A stretch of 25,344 nucleotides of DNA from Mnemiopsis leidyi (taxonomy: Eukaryota; Ctenophora; Tentaculata; Lobata; Bolinopsidae). Both the position numbers and the translations under genes were made by a program. Under the pieces are notes generated by a model, which searched no databases, was not told the origin of the DNA, and saw only the letters and a program-made list of their open reading frames with translations. Shown here in pieces: positions 10,835 through 21,149 of the stretch. The DNA lies in contig JH153395.1 of NCBI GenBank assembly GCA_000226015.1, positions 78,339 through 103,682 on the forward strand, in the 5' to 3' direction. How positions within the stretch are numbered: the first letter of the stretch is position 1; each line of letters begins with the position of its first letter.

Positions 10835-12320
10835 AGTTCAGGGATGGTTCCGTGTTATTGCAATCTCTCTCTCTCCTGCCCCTGCCTCGTTGTAACCTCT
10901 GGTCGGGGTCTTTTTACCGGGGTCTTTACTGACATGGCCCACTTATCTGGACAGTATACGTTCATTCATCAGACAGCCGCGGAGAAGTACATGTGTTCAA
11001 GCAGTTTAATATTCGTGGTCCGATTGGAATTGTTTAATGATGAATTCTTGGTTTATAAAATTGTTTTATTTCTGAAACACAAACTGGGTTTATCTTGTGT
11101 CGGTGATGAAAAGTTTTAAATTGAAGTCTACAAAAGTTCAAATTTTTTCTTAGTTATTAGAACTTGATTGATTTATTTAATCACAGAAAGATTTACGTTT
11201 TCAATTCGACAGCCATAATAAGTTGAGCAAACACGCGAACTTCTAAATCTTAAAACAGCTCCCTATTCACTCTTATTTTTGTAGTAGTAAATGTTATGTG
11301 CTCTAACATCGCCCTATCTAATATTCTTGAATTGAATTTTCCTGTAGGTATATAATTTAATGAGTAGGTATGTTTTAATTATAGCTGGGTCTAATCGACG
11401 AACGCTTGCGTACACTATACGCCTTAATGCCTTATAATTAGTTATAAACGTCTTTGTGTGTAACGATAATGTTATAGGCATTTGTAGTCATTTATAATTT
11501 TAGCTAATATACTGAACAGCGCTTTAACTCAGTGAAGTGAAAGTTTATTCTCACTTAAGTATTCGAGGAATGAACTATGGCCACATGCCGAACTAACATT
11601 CCAGCAAACAAGCCTTAGCCAACGTCCACACTAGGACCTTCTTTTCAAGTCCCACACAGAGTTACACTTTAAGGCGTCGGTAGCGAAAGAAGATTAAGTA
11701 ACGAGTAGTGATAACAAATAGGCAGATTCCGATTAAATATTAGATAGTCTGAGTTTGGGCACTCACAGTTTCAGTTGGGATACTGGCCTCATTATCAGGA
11801 TTATAGTTCAGGATCTCGCATGCAGCATTGCAGCATGTTCACTTACAAGCTGAGCAAGCCAGAGGCTACGAATATCAAGTCGATGAATAGCAAGAATGGA
11901 AAAATTTTGATGATTTTATTTTTCCCGTTTCGGTATACTTTGGAAATCAAACCGGACCGGATGGAGCAATAATCAACCGGATGCCGGACCGGACCGGATA
12001 TCCGGTCTGCACCTAATGCGCACACTACATAATCCGAGTCGTTCATACATGTTGAGTTTGATAGAGGAGTAAACACTAAACCTGACAAAAAGCTAGTATA
12101 CACATTTTGCAACCACTTTCTCGATCGTTAACCCCAATAAATTCCTTTTAGCGCCGAAGGCGTATAAAGGCATATGACGGGAAAAAACAATGAAAATACA
12201 TATAAGCTCATTGTAAGAATCTGTTTGAGTCTGCCCTGCTTATGCATATGCATAGCCCCGAATGCTTTAGAGAAACTTCTGGAATTATCCAACACTGAAG
12301 ACTACCTTACTCGGGATTAT
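10835..12320. other. Intergenic DNA with a 16-bp GC-rich palindrome
   Basis: No gene seen; the first few hundred bases are probably 3' UTR of CH-B. At 11951-12007 there are several ACCGGA/CCGGAT motifs ending in the perfect palindrome GACCGGATATCCGGTC (11992-12007), unlike the AT-rich surroundings. It may be a transposon remnant. Confidence 0.45.
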
Positions 12321-12328
12321 TATGACTG

Positions 12329-12403
12329 GGATAAAGTGGCGGGTTTTGCGTGATTTCGCCATATTTTCCCGTTTTTTATTTTCACCAGCCATAATAAATA
12401 CCG
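12329..12403 (+). repeat. Dispersed repeat, copy 1
   Basis: About 75 bp beginning GGGATAAAGTGGCGGG and running through a T-rich part to AATAAATACCG matches 13503-13577 closely. This suggests two remnants of one interspersed element. Confidence 0.5.
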
Positions 12404-12757
12404 CCCACCCAGCTCTTGGGGTTCGCAAGGGGTATGGGTCCTCATATTATAACCGTTGTCTCATACTTGCTAGAGGAGACTATTGGAGCAAACAGCGAAG
12501 TTTATCTCAATTTATTTTTCTCATTCTGTATAAGAATTTCAATTTAAGTTGTTTTTTATTTTTCACCTCTTGGATTCCAGCCACTTTTTTATGAAATACA
12601 TAGTTAATAGGGTTCAAAGGAAAAATAGCTGATTAATCGATGCATACTACAAAACTTTTTAAATTATTACAATGGTCGAATCCAAGGATTCCCGTAATAT
12701 ATAGCAAAAGTAAGACCTAAGGATCAATTGGAAAAGTGAAGTTAAACAAAGTTAAGG

Positions 12758-12891
12758 TGTCACTAAACTTGACGTGTCACTAAACTTGACTTGTCACTAT
12801 ATAGTACGTCCAGATTACTGTTTAATGACAAATGTCGACTGTCACTAAACTTGACTTGTCACTATGTAGTATTGTCACTATATAGTACGTT
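12758..12891 (+). repeat. Short tandem/dispersed TGTCACTAAACTTGAC repeats
   Basis: TGTCACTAAACTTGAC occurs three times and TGTCACTAT(A/G)TAGTA three times in mixed order within about 135 bp. The motifs are not coding and no family was recognised. Confidence 0.6.
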
Positions 12892-12950
12892 TACCGAATC
12901 CAAGTCTAGAAAATATTGATTGAACAACTTAGTGAGAAAATTTCAAAAAA

Positions 12951-13290
12951 GATACGCTATTTTAGTGGTTTCCTTCTCGGCTCCCACGCAGGAGGTCGGG
13001 GGTTCAAATACCGTATCCGCCAGTCCTAGAGAAGTGCGCTAAGGGCATTTGCCTATGCCAGCTTCTTCGATCGACTCAGCCGAATGATCGGGAAACCGTG
13101 ATTGAGGGTTAAATGAGTAGCTGCCCATTGCAGCGAAGTCTCGGGCGATAAAAGTATGGTACACACTACCTTAACCGTCATTGGTGTGTATGTATAATTG
13201 TACATTCGGCCTCCTGTAATTGGCCGTTACACTTGTGTAGCATGCGGCTGTTTGAGTGTCCGAATTAAAATAAGTATGAGATTATTATTA
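12951..13290 (+). mobile_element. Candidate tRNA-derived SINE
   Basis: The 5' end resembles a degenerate tRNA. An A-box-like TATTTTAGTGG (12958-12968) and a good B box GGTTCAAATAC (13001-13011) are about 43 bp apart. GATACG (12951-12956) can pair with CGTATC (13012-13017) as an acceptor stem, and CTCC/GGAG (12981-12994) as an anticodon stem. A tRNA-unrelated body of about 240 bp follows and ends near an AT-rich ATTAAAATAAG tail. I could not define target duplications. A true tRNA gene is unlikely because the D and T stems pair poorly. Confidence 0.45.
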
Positions 13291-13502
13291 AAGACTGTTT
13301 TCAGAATAAGGTAAAATCCAACTCTAAGATAGTCCTGCTTGAAATCATGAAAATTGGATGAAACAGACGATGTCAATTTGATTATATATCAAAACATCAG
13401 CTATTATAAAACAATGATCACATCACACCGTAGTTGCTGTTGGGAAAACTAAAAAAACAGCAATTTTAAAATTGAAAGGTTTGGCACTGGTAAAATTTCG
13501 AT

Positions 13503-13577
13503 CGGGATAATGTGGCGGGTTTTGGGCAATTTCACCACATTTTTTCCGGTTTTTATTTTTCCCGGTCATTAATAAAC
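13503..13577 (+). repeat. Dispersed repeat, copy 2
   Basis: GGGATAATGTGGCGGG to AATAAACCG repeats 12329-12403 in the same orientation with scattered changes. The interval 13580-14340 otherwise shows no supported gene. Confidence 0.5.
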
Positions 13578-14514
13578 CGACTGTAAAAATGGGAGCTATC
13601 TTAGTCACGTAGCTTGCTGCGTTCCAAATCTGAATCTTCTGGTAAATATCAGACCATTTCGAGCAAGCGCAAATCCTTAAACATTTTTGACATAGCGCAG
13701 GCCACAGGTGATCAACCGGTATTTAGTAAATCATCATTTAATCTAGGCAGTCGGTAGTTTTTAGTTTGTTTTTAGTTAGCAGACACAGCAGGGGAGAGTT
13801 GGCACCTGGGACCTATGTATTTAGTAAAGCTAGGATAAGGCAGAATGTTTTATGTACCAGCCCAAGTTTCCTAACCAACCACATTTCTTTATTTAGGTCT
13901 CGAGGGCATAGCTAGCCAATAGGAGTCTTAGGATAACCATTAACTACAAGATCTTGAACATACAGCTCTTCGCATAGATAATAGTACTGTTCTTTAGATC
14001 GTTGAGCAGGAAGGTCACAAAGTGTAAATTCTCTACTCGAGGAATAACTTTTTCTGCTATTTATAGTCTCACACAAAAACTGTGCTGATCGTTCTTCTCG
14101 AACGCATGAGCAGCAGGATTTATACTGCTGCTGCAATGGAGAAGAACGAAAGATTTCACATTAATCTATAGCGTTTTTGGAATTAGAAGGCATATAAGTT
14201 GACAGAAAACAAACCTAGTTTCATTTCTCCCTCTCGGCTCATTTTCTTTCACCTCCCGCTAGTCCCTTATCGATTTACATTAACTGAAACTGTCAAGCCG
14301 TCAACAAGTATCTGAATCCAACACATCCACCTAGGGTCGGTTTTTCAACTTTTCTCATCATAATTTAGACTTGGCTATCACACGTTTCTTAATATTGTTT
14401 AGACTTGGCTATCGAACTTTTCTTATTATTGTTAAGACTTGGCTATCACTACTTTTCTTATTATTGTTAAGACTTGGCTATCACACGTTTCTTATTATTG
14501 TTAAGACTTGGCTA

Positions 14515-14524
14515 NNNNNNNNNN
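14515..14524. other. Assembly gap (10 N) inside the minisatellite
   Basis: Ten N bases interrupt a repeat unit, so the true number of units is unknown. Confidence 0.98.
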
Positions 14525-14739
14525 ATTGTTAAGACTTGGCTTATCTACACGGTTTCTTATTATTGTTAAGACTTGGCTATCACACGTTTCTTATTATTGT
14601 TAAGACTTGGCTATCGAACTTTTCTTATTATTGTTAAGACTTGGCTACCACACTTTTCTTATTATTGTTAAGACTTGGCTATTACACTTTTCTTATACTT
14701 GGTAAGACTTGGCTATCACATTTATCTTATTACTATTTT

Positions 14740-14918
14740 CTCAGTATTGATCAGTCGCAAAACGCAAAGCGTGCCTCCAGCACGCTTTGTGTCAAAATAC
14801 TGGTTTTCCTAGCTCAAAGTCGAAAATTTCCATTTTGGGGCCTTATAAGGGGTCACTTAAGGGGTCATGTGATCATTTTTCGGCTCCGAAACTATCAAAT
14901 TCGAATTCCTCGTGTTTA
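14740..14918 (+). repeat. Non-repeat insertion in the minisatellite with a perfect hairpin
   Basis: About 179 bp unrelated to the 34-bp unit. It contains the perfect 10-bp stem CAAAGCGTGC/GCACGCTTTG around CTCCA (14765-14789) and a short direct repeat AAGGGGTCA (about 14847-14867). It may be a small transposon fragment; no clear terminal repeats were found. Confidence 0.5.
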
Positions 14919-15265
14919 TACTTAGCTATCACACTAATCGTATTATTATTTAGATAGACTTGGCTATTAATCTTTTCTTATCATTGTTTAGACTTGGCTT
15001 TCAAACTTTTCTTATTATTGTTTAGACTTCGCTATTACACTAATCTTATCATTGTTTAGACTTCGCCATCACGTTTATTCCATTATTGTCCAGACTTCGC
15101 TATCATACTTGTCTAATTGAATTGAATTGAACTTTAATTTAAAATATATGGAAAGAGGCATTTAGTCAATGTGTCACAGGATGCTTCCTGGAAGAATCCA
15201 GTTCTTTTGTCGGGGCACAACCTAATTTTCTACAGCATAAGTTTTCAACAATTCACAAAATTCTA

Positions 15266-15293
15266 ATTGCTCAGTGCCTAGGCACTAAGCAAT
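15266..15293 (+). other. 28-bp inverted repeat upstream of the first modular gene
   Basis: ATTGCT-C-AGTGCCTAGGCACT-A-AGCAAT is palindromic except for one opposed C/A pair. It lies about 95 bp before the ATG at 15386, so it may fall in the promoter or 5' UTR. Confidence 0.5.
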
Positions 15294-15385
15294 AAACATC
15301 TTATCAACATTCTGACTTAAGTTTACATGCTTAGGACATAACGATAATACAACGTTGACCCGGATACAACGATACCTAAACGTCA

Positions 15386-17683
15386 ATGTTCTGCTTGACT
15401 CTGTTAAGCTTATCACTAGTTGCAGTTGCAACAGGTTTGTGTTCAATGAGTGAGTTTTTGTCTGTTTTATCCTATTACAGGGGGCTAAAAACAACAAAAT
15501 TCAATGCCAAATTGGGTGGGCACCAGTCCAAATAATATATAAAATTGTGAAACAAACTTGAATAGCTCAAAGAAGCACCTAGTCAATGCGTGACAAACCG
15601 TACATAAAAGATCTTTTCTCTGTGCTCGTTTCCGAACAGTATCTCTAAGCAAAAACAGATGATTAAAAGTTTCTCAGTAAAAGTCTCCTTTGCTATTCTC
15701 AGACTTACACAAATCTATCTGATGTCTTCCTTATTTTAAATTACTAGAACAACAATCAACAGAATAAGCTAAGGCCACTTATCTGCTGTCTGGCTGTTTT
15801 CTGGCATTGGCAACACATGATGCCCAATAAATTCTTGTTGAAACCAGAGAAACCGTAGCCAGCTTTGACTATTGTAATTTGCCGCAGTAGGATAAACTTA
15901 AAAGAGAAATATCCTTAAGTTTATGATAAATCTTAACTCTTTCACTATTCAGCAGGTGTCAGTGATTGGCTAACCGACATGACGGCTCTAGAAAATGAAG
16001 ATAATCCGATATCATACAATCTGGATAGATTCCCACTCGGTATAGAAATGACTGGTACAGAAACTGAAAGAACTGTTTGGCTTCTAGGAAGGGTGGATAC
16101 TACCTCCCCTCCCTTTCCAACACGTGCAGACACTCGCTTTAGCATATTTTGGAGACAAACAGATGGAAGTGTCTGGTTGGCGTATCATCACACTGGATAT
16201 GGACAAGAGACCTTGCGTAATAATGACTGCTGGACATCTATGACATGGAGAGTCTTGAAGCTGAAGAGGAAGCTAGTGATCCTTTGTCACGGCGGATTGG
16301 CTTATGAAGTGCATTACAAAGACCTTTACGACAGCAAAGGAGATCAGAGAAGCACTAAAGATTTGACCAAGTCAGTAACGGCTATTTGGTTCCATCCTTT
16401 ATCAACAGATCTAAAGATTATTCAATTAGGTATGTATTTTGTATTTTCAATAAATATATATATAAACATTTATATAAATAAATCAAGAGCTTTATTATTG
16501 GAAAAACTTTTTTTACAAAAACTTGTTTAATGCAGATGATATCACGATAACTTCGGAGAGGACCATGTTTATAACTTGGTGCATTACTGACATGCTCTAC
16601 AGGAGAATGTTACAAGGGATACAAAATGTCTGATGACGGTGGATGTGACGAGTGTCCGGTAAACACCTACACTGATCGAACAGACGTGTTGGGAACGAAC
16701 ACTGAGTGTACTCCGTGTCCTGATGACAAAGTGTCTTCACCAGGATCTACTTCACTTGACGATTGTCAGAAACAAGGTAAGAAAATTTCAAAACGTTTGA
16801 TAACTTGAAAAAAGTTCCGTTAGACGATCCAGTGTAACTTAAATGTTGTTATCGATGAGTTATGGTATATGGATGTCAATTATTATGGCTGTAGTCAATT
16901 ATTATTGATGAATAAAGTATACAAATATAAAACATATGTATTGTTTGAAAGGATAAATTTGGTTTAATTCAGGGTACGAGATACCAATTCTAGGAACTTT
17001 AGTCAAGGACCAATTTGGGTCGAACAAGCCAGGCTATATGTTTGACGACAACACAGGAACGTTTTACCACGCTCAATATGGCACTACTGATCCTTGGGTC
17101 AAGGTCTACTTCGGATATGAAGAAGAGGTTTCCAGAGTAAAGATAATCAACAGGCTCAACTACCCATCTTACTACGAAGATCTGGAGAACACGGTTGTTT
17201 CTGTCATGGTGGAAGGAGAGGAGGATGTAGAGTGTGGAACTCTGACTAATGTCAACACAGAATCTGGTGCTGTAGAGGACCAGAGTCCAGATTTACACAG
17301 TTCTGTGTGGCAACCAGCGTGGTATTGGTGTTTCTCTTCAGAAACCAGGGTCAGCTACAGGATGGTGCATTTCAGAGCTGGAATTCTACCATGTCACGGG
17401 TTTGTTTAGTGCACTGTAGGATTAACGATATCGATTATTGGTTGCACTACTTTTAATCATCTTACAGATCACATCGTGATATTCTATAGCCTATACTCCT
17501 GTCTAAAATCACCTAACATTACAGATATGGATGACGCCTGCCCGGACTCCCATGTTTACAACCCCGACACGAGATCCTGTAAAGCTGGGTGTCCCCCTGG
17601 TGAAATAATGCAGGACGGGGTATGTGGGGAATGTCCTGAAAATACCACACCGGACTTTACGCTTGGAATATGTCGTAAAATAA
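15386..17683 (+). CDS. Secreted modular lectin-like protein, upstream paralogue, frameshifted
   Basis: Exons: 15386-15434 (signal peptide, MFCLTLLSLSLVAVATG), 15956-16429, 16603-16776, 16973-17399 and 17525-17683. All splice junctions are phase 1. Exon 2 encodes 158 residues of an unrecognised, Trp-rich, probably beta-rich domain. Exon 3 encodes an ephrin-receptor-like (GCC2/GCC3) Cys-rich module (CTPCPDDKV, SPGSTSLDDC). Exon 4 encodes a fucolectin-type F5/8C lectin domain (FDDNTGTFYHA, DPWVKVYFG, VKIINR, ECGTL). Exon 5 is a six-Cys module. Compared with the downstream paralogue, exon 4 has 7 extra nt at about 17284-17290 (CCAGAGTCCAGA against CCAGA). Translation leaves frame there and would stop at TGA 17532-17534 after splicing. 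Skipping exon 4 would restore frame. The last exon is uncertain; a weak candidate is 18615-18661. Possible pseudogene. Confidence 0.75.
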
Positions 17684-17825
17684 GTAAGTTTGGTTTCTGA
17701 TCATTCATGTCATTAGAAATTAGAAGAAAGAGTAAGTTAATTTTTGAATTTTTTTAAACGAACAAAAACTGAATTAAACAGGTAAACAGACTGGCACTCT
17801 GTTTATCGTGTTCGGAGGATAATAC

Positions 17826-18128
17826 CTACAAAATACAGTACTCCACCAAACTAAAGCGACTAGGGATTGACAAACATACAGGAGTCTACACAACAATAAC
17901 ACTTCCAACTAACCTGACGAAGTTCTGAGAGGTTGGTGGACTAGATAAGCCGGGGTACTTCAGCAGCTCTTGAGTCTCCCACACTGTTACCCCTCCGTAG
18001 GACAACATGTAATTCTTCATCTGCATCCTGATTGGGAAGATAAGTATTACAGAGGGTACCCGGTCTGTTGCGACCCAGAATCTTACCGAGTGGTGCAAAC
18101 TTGGTAACGTTCGACTTTGTTTTTAGCA
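17826..18128 (-). CDS. Possible minus-strand gene fragment (2-3 exons)
   Basis: Read on the minus strand, 18128-18087 (42 nt, acceptor TTCCAG, donor CTCG|GTAAGA) joins 18027-17914 (114 nt, acceptor AATCAG, donor TCAG|GTTAGT) across a 59-bp intron. Both exons are phase 2-2 and together stay open. The second reads MQMKNYMLSYGG, then VTVWETQELLKYPG, then LSSPPTSQNFV, with GC-rich third codon positions typical of real exons. A possible last exon at 17859-17826 would add about 11 residues and a TAG. No start exon was found and I do not recognise the family. It would lie between, or nested in an intron of, the two + strand modular genes. Confidence 0.35.
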
Positions 18129-18141
18129 CTGGAATGTTTAA

Positions 18142-18485
18142 CTAAATTATCCTCGGAAATACTGAATAGACATGTTTAGAATAGACAAAGACTTTATCTT
18201 ACATGTTACTGCTAAATTGTCCTCGGAAATACTGAATAGACATGTTTAGAATAGAAAAGACTTTATCTTACATGTTACTGCTAAATTGTCCTCGGAAATA
18301 CTGAATAGACATGTTTAGAATAGAAAAGACTTTATCTAACAAGTTACTGCTAAATTGTCCTCGGAAATACTGAATAGACATGTTTAGAATAGACAAAGAC
18401 TTTATCTAACAAGTTACTGCTAAATTGTCCTCGGAAATACTGAATAGGCATGTTTAGAATAGACAAAGACTTGATCTTACGAAGT
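18142..18485 (+). repeat. 70-bp tandem repeat, about 5 copies
   Basis: Units start at 18142, 18212, 18281, 18350 and 18420 (69-70 bp each) with CTAAATTGTCCTCGGAAATA followed by CTGAATAGACATGTTTAG. Copies are highly similar. The last decays at about 18485. A shorter AGAGACAAAGTAACTTAACA duplication follows at about 18529-18583. Confidence 0.9.
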
Positions 18486-18614
18486 AAGTATATTCCTGAA
18501 CTGACGTTAGTCATTTCTCTTCTCAGAAGAGACAAAGTAACTTAACAAAGTTAGAGACAAAGTAACTTAACAAAGTAACTTAACCTTATTCTAGATTTAT
18601 AATAAGTCTGACAG

Positions 18615-18661
18615 TTTTGAGAGGAAGAAAGAAGAAACATAAGAACACTGTCGGTCACTAA
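18615..18661 (+). other. Weak candidate last exon of the upstream modular gene
   Basis: After an acceptor CTGACAG, the phase-1 frame encodes a short basic tail (ILRGRKKKHKNTVGH) and a TAA at 18659-18661. An AATAAA follows at 18834-18839. The downstream paralogue also ends in a short basic tail with an AATAAA about 170 nt after its stop, but sequence similarity is poor. The following 18662-19910 shows no gene. Confidence 0.25.
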
Positions 18662-19910
18662 CGACTCTAGGTAAGACCTAAGTGCGAAGCTTAGACCCTA
18701 GCAAGACGGAACGTATCGGAACCTTAACTTCTGTGTTGAAACACTAAAATAGTCAGCGCTGACTTAAATCATGCTATCATTGCTATGACTACTAACTTTT
18801 GAAATTTTCAGTTTACTGTACAAAAAGTCGTTTAATAAAAGTAAGTAACCCCTAACCGCAATACAGATGTCTTACGAGGAGGAACTAAGATCGTCTGAAG
18901 ACAAGTTGCCACCAACCTTGTCGATAATCTGAGTTAATCTGACAGAGATAGTCTTGCGTCCCGGGAAGGGGAGGAAATACAGTATTTAATAATGATGAAG
19001 ATCAAATACGGGGAGAGCTTTCCTTTATGCGTTTTTATTTATTTATTTTTCCTGAAGTCCTATTAACTATTTCTTTTAGCCACAGTTTTTTGAGAATTTT
19101 TAGACTAGATGTTTGCACCAATTCTGTTCTTTTGTACAAGTTAAAAACAAATTAAGCTGCGGATTCCAACATACTGAAGGAGATTGGACCTTTAGGACTT
19201 TAAAATTTTTGTTATAACCAATTAAATCTACAAGCTATCCCAGCAAATGTTTTGATTTGTTGAAACAGTTTCAACTTATTCGTTTAGTGTCGTCTCGCTT
19301 GTAGTTTTAAAAGTAGGTTTAACGTGTGGTCTTAGTGGTCCTACATAAAATACATTATTCGACATTTCATGCTCAATAGTTTTCCGCTGACTTTATACAT
19401 AATTATACTTCACTTCCAACGTCCTTGTTTAAATGCCTTTCAACGTGAAACTTAAATGTCTGACAAAATTGATTTAACCTATGACATCTCTTTAACTAGG
19501 ACCTGAATGGCACAACTTAATAACCGTAGATAGGAAATTGATGAACAAGTGTGATTTTACACATCCAATCTCCTCTACAGACTCCTTTACATGCTCCATT
19601 AGATGCTCCTTTAGACTACTGTTTTACAGCATCACTACCAGTAAGGAAATATAATTACACAATTATACTCAACTCGCTCTGCATAATTAACGAAAGATTC
19701 AGGAAGTCCTATTATCACTAACGACCAGGAGCAACACCTGTAAGCCCGTCTATGTCACCATGGCAACAAATCTTTAGTTGTGGCACGTGTGATTCGTAAC
19801 GCAGGAGCTTGAGAAAAATAAATTTGTTCAACAAATTGCAGAGCTTACTTGAATTTATATTTTGCGAAGGCCGGTGTTTCTGTTGCCCTGCTACGGTTAG
19901 TTACTTGAAT

Positions 19911-20890
19911 AGGCCAAACAGGGGCGTAGCCAGGGGGTACATCGGATCTTAGGATCCCCCTTGTTAAAATGAAAATTCAGAGACAATTTTAAGGCTATTA
20001 TTAGTATTGGGCAAGTAAGTACTACCGTTAGTGTGGTCTCTGTTGCCCTTTATCGTATTTGCAATTATTACTTTTTCTATGCTTTTATTTTATATTTTAT
20101 ATTACTTTTTCTATGCTTTTATTTTATATTTTATATTACTCTTTCTATGCTTTTATTTTATAGTTTATATTACTCTTTCTATGCTTTTATTTTATATTCT
20201 ATATTACTCTTTATATGCTTTTATCTTATATTTTATATTACTTTTTCTATGCTTTTATTTTATATTTTATATTACTCTTTATATGCTTTTATTTTATATT
20301 TTATATTACTTTTTCTATGCTTTTATTTTATATTTTATATTACTTTTTCTATGCTTTTATTTTATATTTTATATTACTCTTTATATGCTTTTATTTTATA
20401 TTTTATATTACTTTTTCTGTGCTTTTATTTTATATTTTATATTACTCCTTATATGCTTTTATTTCAAATTTTATAATACTCTTTCTATGCTTTTATTTTA
20501 TATTTTATATTACTTTTTCTATGCTTTTATTTTATATTTTGTAATACTCTTTCTATGCTTTTATTTTATATTGGTTCCTACTTTATAAACAATTGATTAA
20601 ACATCATCATTCACAAATCATTTAATTCATATCAATTAACATGTTTGCAGTTAGGAATGACAATGTTTTTGCCTGGAGAAAGCAGTGACTGGCATTTAAA
20701 ATCTAAAAATTTTCGGGGGGCTTTCCCCGCACAAAGGGCTGTCCCCCACACCCCTGCTGGCGGCTCGCCCCCCCCCCCCACAACCCTGCTCTAACGCGCT
20801 CGCTTCACTTTGGCTTACATTTCAAGTTCGCTTTGCTTGCCAATATGGTATCCCCCTTCCAAAGTTCCAAGCTACGCCTCTGAGGCCAAA
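19911..20890 (+). mobile_element. Non-autonomous hAT-type transposon with 8-bp TSD
   Basis: The element spans 19919-20882 (964 bp) and is bounded by a perfect 8-bp direct repeat, AGGCCAAA, at 19911-19918 and 20883-20890. Its ends are imperfect inverted repeats: CAGGGGCGTAGCCAGG on the left and CAGAGGCGTAGCTTGG read from the right. The 8-bp target duplication and CAGRGGCG-type ends are the known signature of hAT elements. It encodes no transposase. The middle is a 34-bp minisatellite and the right part is C-rich (runs near 20769-20780). The right end is 260 bp upstream of the start codon of the downstream modular gene. Confidence 0.85.
20067..20572 (+). repeat. 34-bp minisatellite inside the hAT element
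   Basis: About 15 copies of a T-rich unit (CTTTTTCTATGCTTTTATTT plus TATATTTTATATTA), starting at 20071, 20105, 20139 and so on. Because 34 is not a multiple of 3 and the unit lacks stops in any + frame, all three + frames stay open for hundreds of bases. The resulting Phe/Leu/Tyr-rich translations are artefacts, not membrane proteins. Confidence 0.92.
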
Positions 20891-21149
20891 CTGTCACCTT
20901 GCCCCGATTCCGAATCCCGATGGCCGATATAATCTTAGTAATGAAACAAGGATCTCCTAGAATTCACCACCAACATTAGCGTTAGGTATTGCGTTTGTTT
21001 TTCGTTAGCACCCCTGTCCTCGAAAACCACTAAGTCACGTCAAAGTCAATTATTGTTAAATCATTAAACGAACTTTATTGCTGAAGTTCAAATACAACTC
21101 TAACAATTAAGTCCAACTGATTGCTTTTAAAAACCGTTATACCAGGAAT

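Larger units (their letters stand above)
14340..15110 (+). repeat. 34-bp minisatellite array, interrupted
   Basis: The unit is GACTTGGCTATCACAC plus about 18 AT-rich bases (TTATTATTGTTAA). Unit starts recur at 14368, 14402, 14436, 14471, 14505, 14533, 14570, 14604, 14638, 14672 and 14706, then 14957, 14991, 15025, 15059 and 15093. Spacing is nearly always 34 bp. Units after 14950 are more diverged (GACTTCGC). The array contains the assembly gap at 14515-14524 and a non-repeat insertion at about 14740-14918. Confidence 0.9.

Noticed and set aside
10672-10932. 86-aa open frame overlapping the end of CH-B
   Set aside because: It is the wrong frame over the last CH-B exon; the true frame starts at the acceptor at 10693 and ends at TAA 10832-10834.
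12951-13018. Functional tRNA gene
   Set aside because: The acceptor and anticodon stems are short and the D and T stems do not pair properly. The long following body fits a SINE better.
13912-14136. Minus-strand 74-aa open frame with Cys, Ser and Tyr
   Set aside because: It looks mildly protein-like but has no splice context, recognised motif or repeat match within the window. A transposase remnant is possible but unsupported.
16536-16602. Alternative earlier acceptor in the second intron of the upstream modular gene (after AATGCAG)
   Set aside because: It reaches a stop soon after the TACAG acceptor in the frame it would impose and no suitable donor keeps phase 1. The similarity between paralogues there is explained by recent duplication of the intron.
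20031-20588. Long + strand open frames encoding Phe/Leu/Tyr-rich, membrane-like repeats
   Set aside because: They are translations of a 34-bp T-rich minisatellite that lacks stops in all three + frames. There is no splice or start context, and the array lies inside a hAT element.
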